Below are positions 19,161 to 28,628 of a DNA stretch of 45,876 nucleotides, in pieces. Position numbers and translations under genes: made by a program. Numbering within the stretch: the stretch's first letter is position 1; every line of letters starts with the position of its first letter. The notes under the pieces are model-generated. The model worked only from the letters and a program-made list of their open reading frames with translations. It made no database searches and was not told where the DNA came from. This DNA comes from Deltaproteobacteria bacterium (GTDB taxonomy: Bacteria; Desulfobacterota; Dissulfuribacteria; Dissulfuribacterales; QOAL01): positions 1 through 45,876 of the forward strand of contig JAMOVK010000058.1 of NCBI GenBank assembly GCA_027067775.1, written 5' to 3'.

Positions 19161-20549
19161 ATGGGCTTTTTCAGGAAAAATCCTCTTAAAAGGGACCTTC
19201 AGAAGATTCTTGGCCCCTCTGGCCTCTTAACTGAAAAGGCAGATGTAATCTGCTACGGCTTTGATTCGAGTGGCTATGAAAGGTTCCCTTCCTTTGTCGT
19301 CTTGCCTGAAACCATAGAACAGGTTAGCAAGGTGGTGGCCCTTTGCAATGATCTTGGTGTGCCAGTTACTCCAAGAGGTGCCGGAAGTGCAACTACCGGG
19401 GCTACCGTGCCTGAAGAGGGCGGAGTGGTCATCTGTTTTTCAAGGATGAACCGGATAATCAAGATAGATCCGGTCGAGCTTACAGCTACAGTACAGCCCG
19501 GGGTGGTAACAGGATATTTGCAGAAAGAGGTGGAGAAACAGGGGCTTTTCTATCCACCAGATCCGGCAAGTCTTGCCTTTTGTACCATCGGCGGAAATGT
19601 AGCCACAGGTGCAGGTGGCCCAAGGGCTGTCAAGTATGGGGTAACCAGGGATTATGTCCGCAGTCTCAAGGTAGTCCTTGCAGATGGAAGTGTGATCGAG
19701 ACCGGTGCGGGAACAGCTAAGGGAGTGGTAGGCTATGACATCACCAGACTGTTTGTTGGCTCCGAGGGGACTCTGGGTGTTGTGGTAGAGGTGGTTCTGA
19801 GACTTGTCCCAAGGCCCCAGGCTGTCGGAACCTTGGCAGGCCTTTTTCCTTCTGTAGAGTCATGTGTGGAGTCGGTAAGCCTTCTCTTTTCCTCTGGCTA
19901 TCTTCCAAGGTGTGCAGAATTTCTTGATGAAAAGTGTCTAGGGGCTGTTTCAGCCTCCATGCCAATGAAAATAGATGCTGAAAGCAAGGCCTTTTTGCTT
20001 GTGGAAATGGATGGAGACGAGCTTTCTGTGCGCCAACAGCTACAGATGGCAAAAAGATGTCTGCAAGATGCAGGGGCCTTGTCCATTTTCGAGCCCAAGA
20101 GCCAGGAACAAAGACAGGAGATATGGAAGGTCAGAAGAGGGCTTTCTCCAGCCCTTAAAGGGCTTGGTTTTGATTCAAAAGTTAGTGAAGATGTCTGTGT
20201 TCCTAGGCGGGCTATCAAAGAGATGCTAGAATATCTTTATAGCCTAGAGATGGGTCGGCCAGTTCGCATCTTTTGCTTTGGCCACATTGGTGACGGCAAC
20301 CTTCATGTTAATCTGCTTTTTAACCGTATGGAGCTTGAAAAGGACGAATTAGCCAGTCTTGTTGGAAACATAATGAAAAAGGCAGTGGAACTCGGTGGGA
20401 CTATTTCAGGAGAACACGGTATCGGACTTGCTAAAAAGGACTATATTGATATCGAATTGACAGACAGGCTTTTGGCGCTTGAACAGGCGCTTAAAAAGGT
20501 GTTTGATCCTAAGGGGATATTTAATCCTGGTAAGATATTCAAAGGGTAG
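19161..20549 (+). CDS. FAD-binding oxidase, glycolate oxidase GlcD-like
   Basis: FAD_binding_4 motif (VTPRGAGSATTGATVPEEGGVV) and C-terminal SGEHGIGLAKKDY, NPGKIF. Confidence 0.9.
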   Translation: MGFFRKNPLKRDLQKILGPSGLLTEKADVICYGFDSSGYERFPSFVVLPETIEQVSKVVALCNDLGVPVTPRGAGSATTGATVPEEGGVVICFSRMNRIIKIDPVELTATVQPGVVTGYLQKEVEKQGLFYPPDPASLAFCTIGGNVATGAGGPRAVKYGVTRDYVRSLKVVLADGSVIETGAGTAKGVVGYDITRLFVGSEGTLGVVVEVVLRLVPRPQAVGTLAGLFPSVESCVESVSLLFSSGYLPRCAEFLDEKCLGAVSASMPMKIDAESKAFLLVEMDGDELSVRQQLQMAKRCLQDAGALSIFEPKSQEQRQEIWKVRRGLSPALKGLGFDSKVSEDVCVPRRAIKEMLEYLYSLEMGRPVRIFCFGHIGDGNLHVNLLFNRMELEKDELASLVGNIMKKAVELGGTISGEHGIGLAKKDYIDIELTDRLLALEQALKKVFDPKGIFNPGKIFKG

Positions 20550-20556
20550 GTATGTA

Positions 20557-21252
20557 ATGGCTGTTTCGGCAATAATCGCAGCGGGAGGGGCTGGAACCAG
20601 GCTCGGCTATCAGGAGCCCAAGCAGTTTTTGGAGCTTGGCGGAAAGCCCATAATTGCATGGAGCGTTGAGGCGTTCTCGCAGGCCTCTGAAATTGGTGAG
20701 ATAGTGGTGGTGGCTCCTCTTGAACACCTTGACAGGGCAAAGGGTTATGTTGAAACCTACTGCCATTCAAAACCCTTTAAGGTTGTGGCTGGTGGTGGCA
20801 CAAGGCAGGAGTCTGTCAGGAATGGACTTGCGGCCTCAGCCAAAGACATGGAGCTAGTTGCGGTCCATGATGCTGCAAGACCCTTTATTACATCCGATGA
20901 AATAGACGCCATATGCTTGATGGCAAAGGAGCTTGGTGCAGCCATTGTTGCCAAAAAGGTAGACGATACCATCAAGGAGGTACAGGATGGCATTGTCACT
21001 CGCACTCTGGACCGTTCCAAACTGGTGGCAGCTTTAACTCCCCAGGCATGTCGCAAAGAAGACCTGTCAAAGGCCTATGAAAAGGCCATGGCAGGCGGGT
21101 TTGTTGGAACCGACGAGGCAAGCCTTCTTGAATATTTGGGTATAAACGTTGTGGTGCATCTGAGTAACTCCATAAATTTTAAGATAACCACTGAGGCGGA
21201 TCTCAAGATGGCCCGTGCCCTTGTAAGTTATCTTGATGCCCAGAAGAAATGA
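20557..21252 (+). CDS. ispD: 2-C-methyl-D-erythritol 4-phosphate cytidylyltransferase
   Basis: IIAAGGAGTRLGYQEPKQFLELGGKPI and VHDAARPFI; start chosen at MAVSAIIAAG. Confidence 0.95.
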   Translation: MAVSAIIAAGGAGTRLGYQEPKQFLELGGKPIIAWSVEAFSQASEIGEIVVVAPLEHLDRAKGYVETYCHSKPFKVVAGGGTRQESVRNGLAASAKDMELVAVHDAARPFITSDEIDAICLMAKELGAAIVAKKVDDTIKEVQDGIVTRTLDRSKLVAALTPQACRKEDLSKAYEKAMAGGFVGTDEASLLEYLGINVVVHLSNSINFKITTEADLKMARALVSYLDAQKK

Positions 21253-21737
21253 CAGCCATGGATGTGCGCTTTGGATTTGGGTACGATGTGCACCGTTTGG
21301 TCCCTGAACGGCCTCTTGTTCTTGGAGGAGTAGGGATAGAATATCATCTTGGGCTTCTTGGCCATTCGGATGCGGATGTTCTTCTCCATTCCATATGCGA
21401 TGCGCTCCTTGGAGCTGCTGGCCTTGGTGATATAGGGATCCATTTTCCAGATACAGACCACAGATTTAAGGGTGTTTCATCCATATTTCTTCTTAAAGAG
21501 GTGGTGCAAAAGATTTCCGGAGAGGGTTTGGCTGTAAACAACATAGATGCTACCATTGTCGCCCAAAAACCAAAACTGGCCCCCTTTATTCCTTTAATGA
21601 GGGAGAATATCAGCTCCTGTGTCCAGGTTGACAAAAACAGGGTTAATATAAAGGCAACCACCACGGAAGGGCTTGGCTTTGCCGGGCAGGAGCTCGGCAT
21701 TGCATCCTATTGCGTCTGTTCTTTAGTAAGTGCCTGA
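21249..21737 (+). CDS. ispF: 2-C-methyl-D-erythritol 2,4-cyclodiphosphate synthase
   Basis: GFGYDVHRLVPERPLVLGG, GHSDADVLLHSICDALLGAAGLGDIG; 4-nt overlap with ispD. Confidence 0.96.
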   Translation: MTAMDVRFGFGYDVHRLVPERPLVLGGVGIEYHLGLLGHSDADVLLHSICDALLGAAGLGDIGIHFPDTDHRFKGVSSIFLLKEVVQKISGEGLAVNNIDATIVAQKPKLAPFIPLMRENISSCVQVDKNRVNIKATTTEGLGFAGQELGIASYCVCSLVSA

Positions 21738-21809
21738 TCCTTTTTAATTTCCACTTTTAAACAAATGGCCTTTTCAAAAAGAACATTCTGCAGGCCTGAA
21801 AATTTAGTA

Positions 21810-21824
21810 TGATAAAATTTATCA
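21810..21824. promoter_or_regulatory. Odd-symmetric palindrome TGATAAA-A-TTTATCA
   Basis: Perfect 7-bp arms, 16 nt upstream of the HcpR-like site. Confidence 0.4.
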
Positions 21825-21839
21825 AAAAAATCTTTAGGT

Positions 21840-21855
21840 TTTGACCTAGGTCAAA
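21840..21855. promoter_or_regulatory. HcpR-like operator TTTGACCTAGGTCAAA
   Basis: Perfect 16-bp palindrome upstream of the operon containing hcp; resembles the TTGAC-N4-GTCAA signal described for HcpR in Desulfovibrio-type bacteria. Confidence 0.7.
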
Positions 21856-21907
21856 GTGTATAAAAAATATCTAGTTTATCATTTTTTGAATTGCCAGGGG
21901 TGCTGTT

Positions 21908-22720
21908 ATGAAGTGGAGCAAAGAGGCAGAAAAGACCATCCAAAGGGTACCTTTTTTTATCAGAAAGATGGTGAAAAAGAGGGTAGAGGCCTATGCCCAG
22001 GAACAAGGCGTTTCTGCCATTACTAACGAACACATCGATGCATGCAGGCAGAGATTCATGAAGTCTATGGACCGGGAATTAAAGGGTTACGCAGTTGAAA
22101 CGTGCCTTGGTGCTCAAGGCTGTACAAACAGGACCCTGTCCGACACGTCCATTGCAGATGAAATAGATTCCTTCCTGCAAGCCCAGCGCATGAAGGAGTT
22201 CTTGCAAGAAAGGCTCTGTCATCCTTTAAAGGTGCATAATGAATTTCGTGTATCCATTTCCTTTTGTCCAAACAGCTGTTCCAGGCCCCAGATTGTAGAC
22301 ATAGGGCTTATCGGTGCTGTTTGTCCGGTGATCGCCGATAAAAAGTGCACTGGATGCACTCTGTGTCAAAAGGCATGCCAGGAAGAGGCAATCGAGCTTG
22401 GAGAAGATTTTATAACAATAGATAAGAATAAGTGCCTTTATTGTGGGCACTGCATCAAAGACTGTCCAACAGGCACCATAACCATGAAAAAGGAAGGTTT
22501 TCGCGTGCTTGTGGGCGGAAAGCTTGGCAGGCATCCCCAGCTAGGCTTTGAACTGCCAGGTGTCTTTGCTCCACAGGAGGCCCTAGAGCTTATAAGGAAA
22601 ATAACTCTTTTTTACAAGGCCAACTGCAAAAATGGCGAAAGACTTGGTGCCTTACTGGCAAAGACAGGTCTGGGAGTTTTAAAAAAGGAACTAAATCTCT
22701 CCAGCCAGGGGAAAATATAA
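21908..22720 (+). CDS. PCP_red domain + siroheme/4Fe-4S (half-sulfite-reductase-like) + dicluster ferredoxin protein
   Basis: N-terminal WSKEAEKTIQRVPFFIRKMVKKRVEAYAQEQG; CLGAQGC (C-x5-C) and CPNSC (C-x3-C); CTGCTLCQKAC and CLYCGHCIKDCP clusters. Confidence 0.8.
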   Translation: MKWSKEAEKTIQRVPFFIRKMVKKRVEAYAQEQGVSAITNEHIDACRQRFMKSMDRELKGYAVETCLGAQGCTNRTLSDTSIADEIDSFLQAQRMKEFLQERLCHPLKVHNEFRVSISFCPNSCSRPQIVDIGLIGAVCPVIADKKCTGCTLCQKACQEEAIELGEDFITIDKNKCLYCGHCIKDCPTGTITMKKEGFRVLVGGKLGRHPQLGFELPGVFAPQEALELIRKITLFYKANCKNGERLGALLAKTGLGVLKKELNLSSQGKI

Positions 22721-22737
22721 GAAAAAGAGGTGAAAGT

Positions 22738-24366
22738 ATGTTTTGTTATCAATGTGAACAGACTGCAAAGGGAAAGGGTTGCACAAAGATAGGTGTTTGT
22801 GGCAAGCAGCCAGATGTGGCAGCCCTCCAGGATCTTTTGATATATGCCATTAAGGGGCTATCACAGGTTGCTGTGGAAGGCCATAAGGTAAACGTAGACG
22901 ATAAGGAAGTGAACGTATTTACCAGCGAGGCCGTTTTTTCCACCCTTACCAACGTGGATTTTGATCCAGATCGTTTCGTGCAGATGCTCAGACAGTGTGT
23001 AAGCCTGCGCGATCAGCTCAAGGATAAGATAAAGGCAGCTGGTGGAAATACGGATTTTCCCGAAGGTCCTGCCACCTTTGAGCTTGGAAACAACAAGGAA
23101 GAGATGGTGCGCCAGGGCGAAATGCACGGTGTACTTTCAAACGGGGACCTGGATGAGGACAAACGTTCCCTTCGCGAAACCATAGTATATGGCCTGAAGG
23201 GAGTGTGTGCCTATACGGATCATGCCCACATCCTTGGCAAAGAAGACAGGGACCATTACAGGATGATCCATGAGATATTTGCAGCAACCCTTAACAAGGA
23301 TATGGATCTCAACGAGTGGGTAGGGCTTGCTCTTAAGACAGGTCAGGCCAACCTCAAGGCCATGGAGCTTCTTGATGCGGCCAATACGGAGACATACGGA
23401 CATCCAGTGCCAACCGAGGTACCCCTTGGGGCAAAGAAGGGAAAGGCAATCTTGGTTTCCGGACACGATCTCAGGGACCTGGAACTTATACTAAAACAGA
23501 CAGAAGGCAAGGGCATAAATGTCTACACCCATGGAGAAATGCTTCCGTGTCACGGCTATCCGGAGCTTAAAAAGTATCCCCACTTCTATGGCCACTACGG
23601 AACTGCCTGGCAGAATCAGGCAAAGGAGTTCGAGGCGTTTCCTGGCCCCATTGTGATGACTACAAACTGTATCCAAAAGCCCAGGGAGTCTTACTTTGAC
23701 AGAATTTTTACTACTGGTCTTGTTGGCTGGCCTGGGGTTAAGCACATTGCAGACAAGGATTTTACTCCTGTGATTGATAAGGCCCTTGAGACCCCAGGTT
23801 TCCAAGAAGATACGGACAATGGAAGCGTCATGGTTGGCTTTGCCAGAAATGCCATCTTGTCTGTTGCGGATAAGGTTATTGCAGGTGTGAAAGAGGGCAA
23901 GATCAGGCACTTTTTCCTTGTGGCAGGTTGTGATGGAGCCAAACCTGGCAGAAACTACTACACGGAGTTTGTAGAAAAGGTTCCCCAGGACTGTATCGTA
24001 CTCACCCTGGCCTGCGGCAAGTTTCGTTTCTTTGACAAGAAGCTTGGAGACATAGAAGGCATCCCCAGGCTTCTGGACATTGGTCAGTGTAACGATGCCT
24101 ACTCTGCTATTCAGATAGCCTCTGCCTTGGCAGACGCCTTTGGTTGCGGAGTAAATGATCTTCCTCTTTCTATGATACTTTCATGGTATGAGCAAAAGGC
24201 CGTGGCCATTCTTTTGACCCTTTTTGCCCTTGGCATAAAAGATATCAGGCTTGGACCAAGTCTGCCTGCATTTGTTACACCGAATGTGTTGAACGTTTTG
24301 GTGGAAAATTACAATATCATGCCTATAAAGACACCTGATGAAGACCTGAAGGCAATTCTTGGATAA
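22738..24366 (+). CDS. hcp: Hybrid cluster protein (hydroxylamine reductase / NO reductase)
   Basis: MFCYQCEQTAKGKGCTKIGVCGK N-terminal Cys motif (C-x2-C-x8-C-x5-C, class I spacing) plus full-length similarity. Confidence 0.96.
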   Translation: MFCYQCEQTAKGKGCTKIGVCGKQPDVAALQDLLIYAIKGLSQVAVEGHKVNVDDKEVNVFTSEAVFSTLTNVDFDPDRFVQMLRQCVSLRDQLKDKIKAAGGNTDFPEGPATFELGNNKEEMVRQGEMHGVLSNGDLDEDKRSLRETIVYGLKGVCAYTDHAHILGKEDRDHYRMIHEIFAATLNKDMDLNEWVGLALKTGQANLKAMELLDAANTETYGHPVPTEVPLGAKKGKAILVSGHDLRDLELILKQTEGKGINVYTHGEMLPCHGYPELKKYPHFYGHYGTAWQNQAKEFEAFPGPIVMTTNCIQKPRESYFDRIFTTGLVGWPGVKHIADKDFTPVIDKALETPGFQEDTDNGSVMVGFARNAILSVADKVIAGVKEGKIRHFFLVAGCDGAKPGRNYYTEFVEKVPQDCIVLTLACGKFRFFDKKLGDIEGIPRLLDIGQCNDAYSAIQIASALADAFGCGVNDLPLSMILSWYEQKAVAILLTLFALGIKDIRLGPSLPAFVTPNVLNVLVENYNIMPIKTPDEDLKAILG

Positions 24367-24380
24367 GTTATAAACTAGCA

Positions 24381-24410
24381 GGGCTCCTTGTATTTAAAGA
24401 CAAGGGGCCC
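24381..24410. terminator. Terminator-like hairpin between convergent hcp and AGCS genes
   Basis: GGGCTCCTTGT/ACAAGGGGCCC with an 8-nt loop. Confidence 0.6.
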
Positions 24411-24411
24411 C

Positions 24412-25749
24412 TCATTTCAATAGGGCCTTTTCAATTCTCTTTTTTGTCTCTTTTACCAAGACCCCGCTAAGTCCAATGAGTCCAATCAGGTTTGGGATAG
24501 CCATTGCACCGTTCATGGTGTCTGAAAGATTCCATACCAGGTCCACCTTTTGGAAGGCGCCAATGGCAATGACACCACAAAATACAAATCGGTAAGGCAT
24601 TCTTGCCTTGATGCCCAAGATATACTCGATACACTCTTCTCCATAATATGCCCAACCTATCATGGTTGAATAGGCAAATATTGCAAGGCCTACAGTAACA
24701 ATTATCCCGCCAACGCCTGGTAGCCCGGTTTCAAATGCACTGTAGGTAAGGGAACTGGTGGTCATTCCACTTTTCCAGGCTCCTGTTGTCAAAATGACAA
24801 GGGCGGTCATGGTACAGATAATTATTGTGTCAAAAAACACACCTGTCATGGCAATCAGCCCCTGGCGTACAGGGTCGTCTGTTTTGGCAGCGGCATGAGC
24901 AATTGGTGCGCTGCCAAGCCCTGCTTCGTTTGAAAAGACACCCCTTGCCACTCCATAGCGGATTGCCTGGGCAACGCCTGCTCCGGCAAAGCCGCCTATG
25001 CCGGCTGCAGGATGAAATGCGTGTTTGAGTATGAGGAAAAATGCCTCTGGTATTACAGATATGTTTGTTGCCAGTATGGTAAGGGCACCTGCTACGTAGA
25101 AGATTCCCATGAAAGGAACGAGTTTCTCTGTTACTTTGCCAATGCGTTTTATCCCGCCTATGATTACCACACCTGTAAGTACCGCCAGAACGAGCCCGGT
25201 AACCATCTGTGGTATTGCCCAATGATCCTTTACCACTACCGCGACGGAATTAGACTGGACCATGCTGCCAATTCCAAAGGCCGCAACAGATCCCATTAGG
25301 GCAAAGATCCAGCCAAGCCACTTGAGGCCAAGTCCATCTGCTATGTATAACATGGGGCCACCTTGCATGGTTCCATCAGGCAGGATCCTGCGGTATTTGA
25401 CTGCAAGGACTGCTTCTGCAAACTTTGTGGCCATACCAAACACGGCACATATCCACATCCAAAAGATGGCCCCCGGGCCTCCAAGGAATATGGCTGTTGC
25501 AACTCCTGCAATGTTTCCCGTGCCTATGGTGGCAGACAGGGCGGTTGTAAGTGCCTGAAGCGGAGTTATGTCACCCTGACCTTGGCCTTTTCTGCCCCTT
25601 AACAGAAGTTTTAGAGCGGGTACGAGTTTGGAAAACTGGATAAATTCAAGGCGAATGGTGAGATATACACCTGTTCCCACCAGGAAAACAAGCATGTATG
25701 GTCCCCAGACAAATGAATTTATCCTTTCGATCATGGTTGTAAGATCCAT
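24412..25749 (-). CDS. Alanine/glycine:cation symporter family (AGCS) protein
   Basis: LSATIGTGNIAGVATAIFLGGPGAIFWMW signature; multi-pass membrane protein. Confidence 0.93.
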   Translation of the reverse strand: MDLTTMIERINSFVWGPYMLVFLVGTGVYLTIRLEFIQFSKLVPALKLLLRGRKGQGQGDITPLQALTTALSATIGTGNIAGVATAIFLGGPGAIFWMWICAVFGMATKFAEAVLAVKYRRILPDGTMQGGPMLYIADGLGLKWLGWIFALMGSVAAFGIGSMVQSNSVAVVVKDHWAIPQMVTGLVLAVLTGVVIIGGIKRIGKVTEKLVPFMGIFYVAGALTILATNISVIPEAFFLILKHAFHPAAGIGGFAGAGVAQAIRYGVARGVFSNEAGLGSAPIAHAAAKTDDPVRQGLIAMTGVFFDTIIICTMTALVILTTGAWKSGMTTSSLTYSAFETGLPGVGGIIVTVGLAIFAYSTMIGWAYYGEECIEYILGIKARMPYRFVFCGVIAIGAFQKVDLVWNLSDTMNGAMAIPNLIGLIGLSGVLVKETKKRIEKALLK

Positions 25750-25756
25750 AGCACGC

Positions 25757-26746
25757 TTACTCCCACGGAATCAAAACTGCAGCCCCCTTTATTCTGCCGG
25801 TTCTGATGGCATCAAGGGCCTTGTTGGCATCTTTGAGTCTGAAAGGGGTTGTGTGAAGTTCCAGAGGTATTCGGGAGGCAAGTTTCATAAATTCCCTACC
25901 GTCTTTTCTTGTAAGGTTTGCCACAGATTTCAGGTGTCTTTCCTGCCATAAAAGCGAATAGGGTAATGTGGGTATATCGCTCATGTAAATACCAGCACAT
26001 ACTACTTTGCCTGCCTTGTCAACAGCCTTCAGTGCCTGGACAACCAATTGCCCCACCGGTGCGAATATGATGGCTGCATCAAGTGGCTCTGGAGGAAGTG
26101 TGCTTGATCCTCCTGCCCATACGGCTCCAAGTTTTCTTGCAAAGTTTTGTTTTTCGCTGTCTCCATCCCTTGTAAAGGCATAGACCTGTTTCCCCTGGAA
26201 AGTTGCAATCTGGCAGATTATGTGGGCTGAGGCTCCAAAGCCATAGAGCCCTATTTTTTGGATGTTCCCTGCCATGACATAGGAACGGTAACCAATAAGC
26301 CCTGCACATAAAAGGGGTGCTGCCCTTTGGCTAGAATATCTTTCTGGTATTTCCAGTACGTAGTCTTCAAAGGCGCTGCAGTACTGGGCATATCCGCCAT
26401 CAAGGGTGTAGCCAGTAAAGAGGGCCCTGTCACACAGGTTTTCAAGCCCTTTTTTGCAATATCTGCACGTCCTACAGGTCCAGCCAAGCCAGGGTACTCC
26501 TACGCGTGTGCCTATCTGAAACCGGTCTGTGCCAGGCCCAAGGGCCTCTACCCTTCCTACTATTTCATGTCCTGGAATAAGGGGGAGTTTTGGCTTCTGA
26601 AGTTCTCCATCAACAATGTGCAGATCGGTTCGGCATACTCCACAGGCTTCTATTTTTATAAGAATCTGCCCCTTCCCAGGCTGGGGTGCAGAGATGGATT
26701 TGTGTTTTAACTTCTCCCCCTGTTTTTCAAGTACCATGGCATCCAT
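25757..26746 (-). CDS. Zinc-dependent alcohol dehydrogenase family protein
   Basis: CGVCRTDLHIVDGEL, GHEIVGRVEALG, structural Zn Cys cluster CRTCRYCKKGLENLC. Confidence 0.92.
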   Translation of the reverse strand: MDAMVLEKQGEKLKHKSISAPQPGKGQILIKIEACGVCRTDLHIVDGELQKPKLPLIPGHEIVGRVEALGPGTDRFQIGTRVGVPWLGWTCRTCRYCKKGLENLCDRALFTGYTLDGGYAQYCSAFEDYVLEIPERYSSQRAAPLLCAGLIGYRSYVMAGNIQKIGLYGFGASAHIICQIATFQGKQVYAFTRDGDSEKQNFARKLGAVWAGGSSTLPPEPLDAAIIFAPVGQLVVQALKAVDKAGKVVCAGIYMSDIPTLPYSLLWQERHLKSVANLTRKDGREFMKLASRIPLELHTTPFRLKDANKALDAIRTGRIKGAAVLIPWE

Positions 26747-26768
26747 GACAACCTCCTGTCACAAACTG

Positions 26769-28628
26769 TCAAGGCCCTGTCTGTTGAAAAACAACACTGT
26801 TGTTCCAAGGCTCCATAAGAGCCTGAACCATATTTCTAACTTTCTGGTATTCCGGTCCTGCCTTGATAAAGCCTCTTTTGACATATACGGCTTTCTGACA
26901 TAGAAGATTTCTGCCTTTCAGGGTGCATCCACTTTCCCAGGAAAAGGGACCTATTGAACCGGATGTATTTAGAGGAAGATGTTCTACAGTGACATCCGGA
27001 GGAATAAGAGCTTTGATGCTTACACTCTGTTTAAGGGATCTCCTGATAAATATGGGGTTTTTTCTCTCGGGTAGCATAGCAAAAAAAGCATTTAATATTC
27101 CGGGTGATCTGACAGGGAAAAATAATATACCATGGTTTTCCAATTTAAAATTTTCAACTTTGTATCTTCCCCTGATGTCTGTCTCCAAGGATTCTAGGTC
27201 TGTTCCCGTTACCTTTAATGGAGCCAGAGGCTTTGCATCAGGATGCAGAGAGTGATAGTAGATGGACTGTTTGACTTGGAATTCGGAAGGGGTGAGATCC
27301 TTGAAGTTTCCCTTGGTGGATACGCTTTTGAGGCCGATATATTTTCCTATATAGTCGGATGTGAAGGAGGACGGGGTGTTAAATGCCAAATTAAATTCTT
27401 CGCTGGCCTTGTTTTTTACTGCATCTTTTATGGAGACAAAGGTAGCCCTATCTATATCAAGACCTATAGAGCCTTCAAGGCCTGTAATGCCTGGGCCGGC
27501 ATATTTCATGTCAAATGAATAGAATTTATCACGTACTTTTAGCAAAAAGGTGTTGAAAAAAGACGGGTTGTAGCAGTCCTTGAGTCCTTCTAGCCAGATA
27601 CCAGCAGAATTCACTGCTACAATATGGTTTTCTATGTTTTTTAGTTTCAACAGGTATCTAAAGAGAAGAATCATGTCCAGTTGGGTGCCGTACCCCCTTG
27701 CTAGAGTTTTGCCAGGAGGAGAAAAGCTAAGGTTTGAGCGGAAAAGGCCTATGGGATAGATTTCCAACCTCTTTTTTAAGGCCACAAAAATATCTTCGGG
27801 TTTTTCCTTTTTAAGAAGATCAGTAGCCTGTGTTATGGAGTTTTGTGTCTCGCGGCTTTTTGGCAAGAGTTGTTTGAACAGCTTAGAAACATCCTGCCAT
27901 GAATGGAGAGTTGAAAATATCAAGGTGTCTGGCCTGTTCTGAATAGGAGGCATCATTGGTTCCAAGGTGATTTTGCATCGGTCTTTTCCGGTCCAAGTGT
28001 AGATTTTTTCACTCCCGAGGATTTCCTGTCTCTGGAGTATGTCTTTGGTTTTTAAATGGAATGTTAGATCCATCGTGGCAGGCATGGATACCCTGACACG
28101 CTTTAGCCTTATCGGATCCTTGAGGGAAAATGGCTCAATCGCCCAAAGTCCCAACCTGGAACTTTTTTCTAGAGTCATCTCCACAGTGCAGCCCTCTTCC
28201 ACTGATGGGAAGTTTACCACCTTCAGCCTTGATGTGGAAAAAAGCGATGCGGACTGGGTTGAAGGATCTGTGATGTCATGAATTTCCCTGGGTGTTACAG
28301 ATATTTTTTGGCCTTGGGCAGTAACAGTACAAGCTTGAATAACCTTGATTTTTTCAAAGTTGCTGTTGTAGGTGATTTTAAAGTCGGCCCATGATTTTTT
28401 GCCTTGGTAGGTGATGATACGAGTTTTAATGTGAACCTTTACGGTGTAATTGCCATCCTGATCAACTTGATAGTTCTTTTCCAAAAGCAGGATTATCGCA
28501 TCTGGGGTTTCCTTTGGTGGTGAACCTCCCATGGGAAAGGTAACAGACGGGAAGATTATCATTACAAAAAAGGAAAAGACCAGAACAGGCCATGAGTGTT
28601 TCCCATCAGGTGCAGTGATTGTTGTCAT
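26769..28628 (-). CDS. DUF3857/transglutaminase-like secreted protein, apparently degenerate at the catalytic triad
   Basis: Same architecture as the neighbour 28629-30554; YGTQLD and FNT replace YGVCRD and FNH. Confidence 0.7.
   Translation of the reverse strand: MTTITAPDGKHSWPVLVFSFFVMIIFPSVTFPMGGSPPKETPDAIILLLEKNYQVDQDGNYTVKVHIKTRIITYQGKKSWADFKITYNSNFEKIKVIQACTVTAQGQKISVTPREIHDITDPSTQSASLFSTSRLKVVNFPSVEEGCTVEMTLEKSSRLGLWAIEPFSLKDPIRLKRVRVSMPATMDLTFHLKTKDILQRQEILGSEKIYTWTGKDRCKITLEPMMPPIQNRPDTLIFSTLHSWQDVSKLFKQLLPKSRETQNSITQATDLLKKEKPEDIFVALKKRLEIYPIGLFRSNLSFSPPGKTLARGYGTQLDMILLFRYLLKLKNIENHIVAVNSAGIWLEGLKDCYNPSFFNTFLLKVRDKFYSFDMKYAGPGITGLEGSIGLDIDRATFVSIKDAVKNKASEEFNLAFNTPSSFTSDYIGKYIGLKSVSTKGNFKDLTPSEFQVKQSIYYHSLHPDAKPLAPLKVTGTDLESLETDIRGRYKVENFKLENHGILFFPVRSPGILNAFFAMLPERKNPIFIRRSLKQSVSIKALIPPDVTVEHLPLNTSGSIGPFSWESGCTLKGRNLLCQKAVYVKRGFIKAGPEYQKVRNMVQALMEPWNNSVVFQQTGP

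Noticed and set aside
25012-25602. Several plus-strand ORFs opposite the AGCS symporter gene
   Set aside because: Antisense to a clearly conserved gene; typical shadow ORFs.
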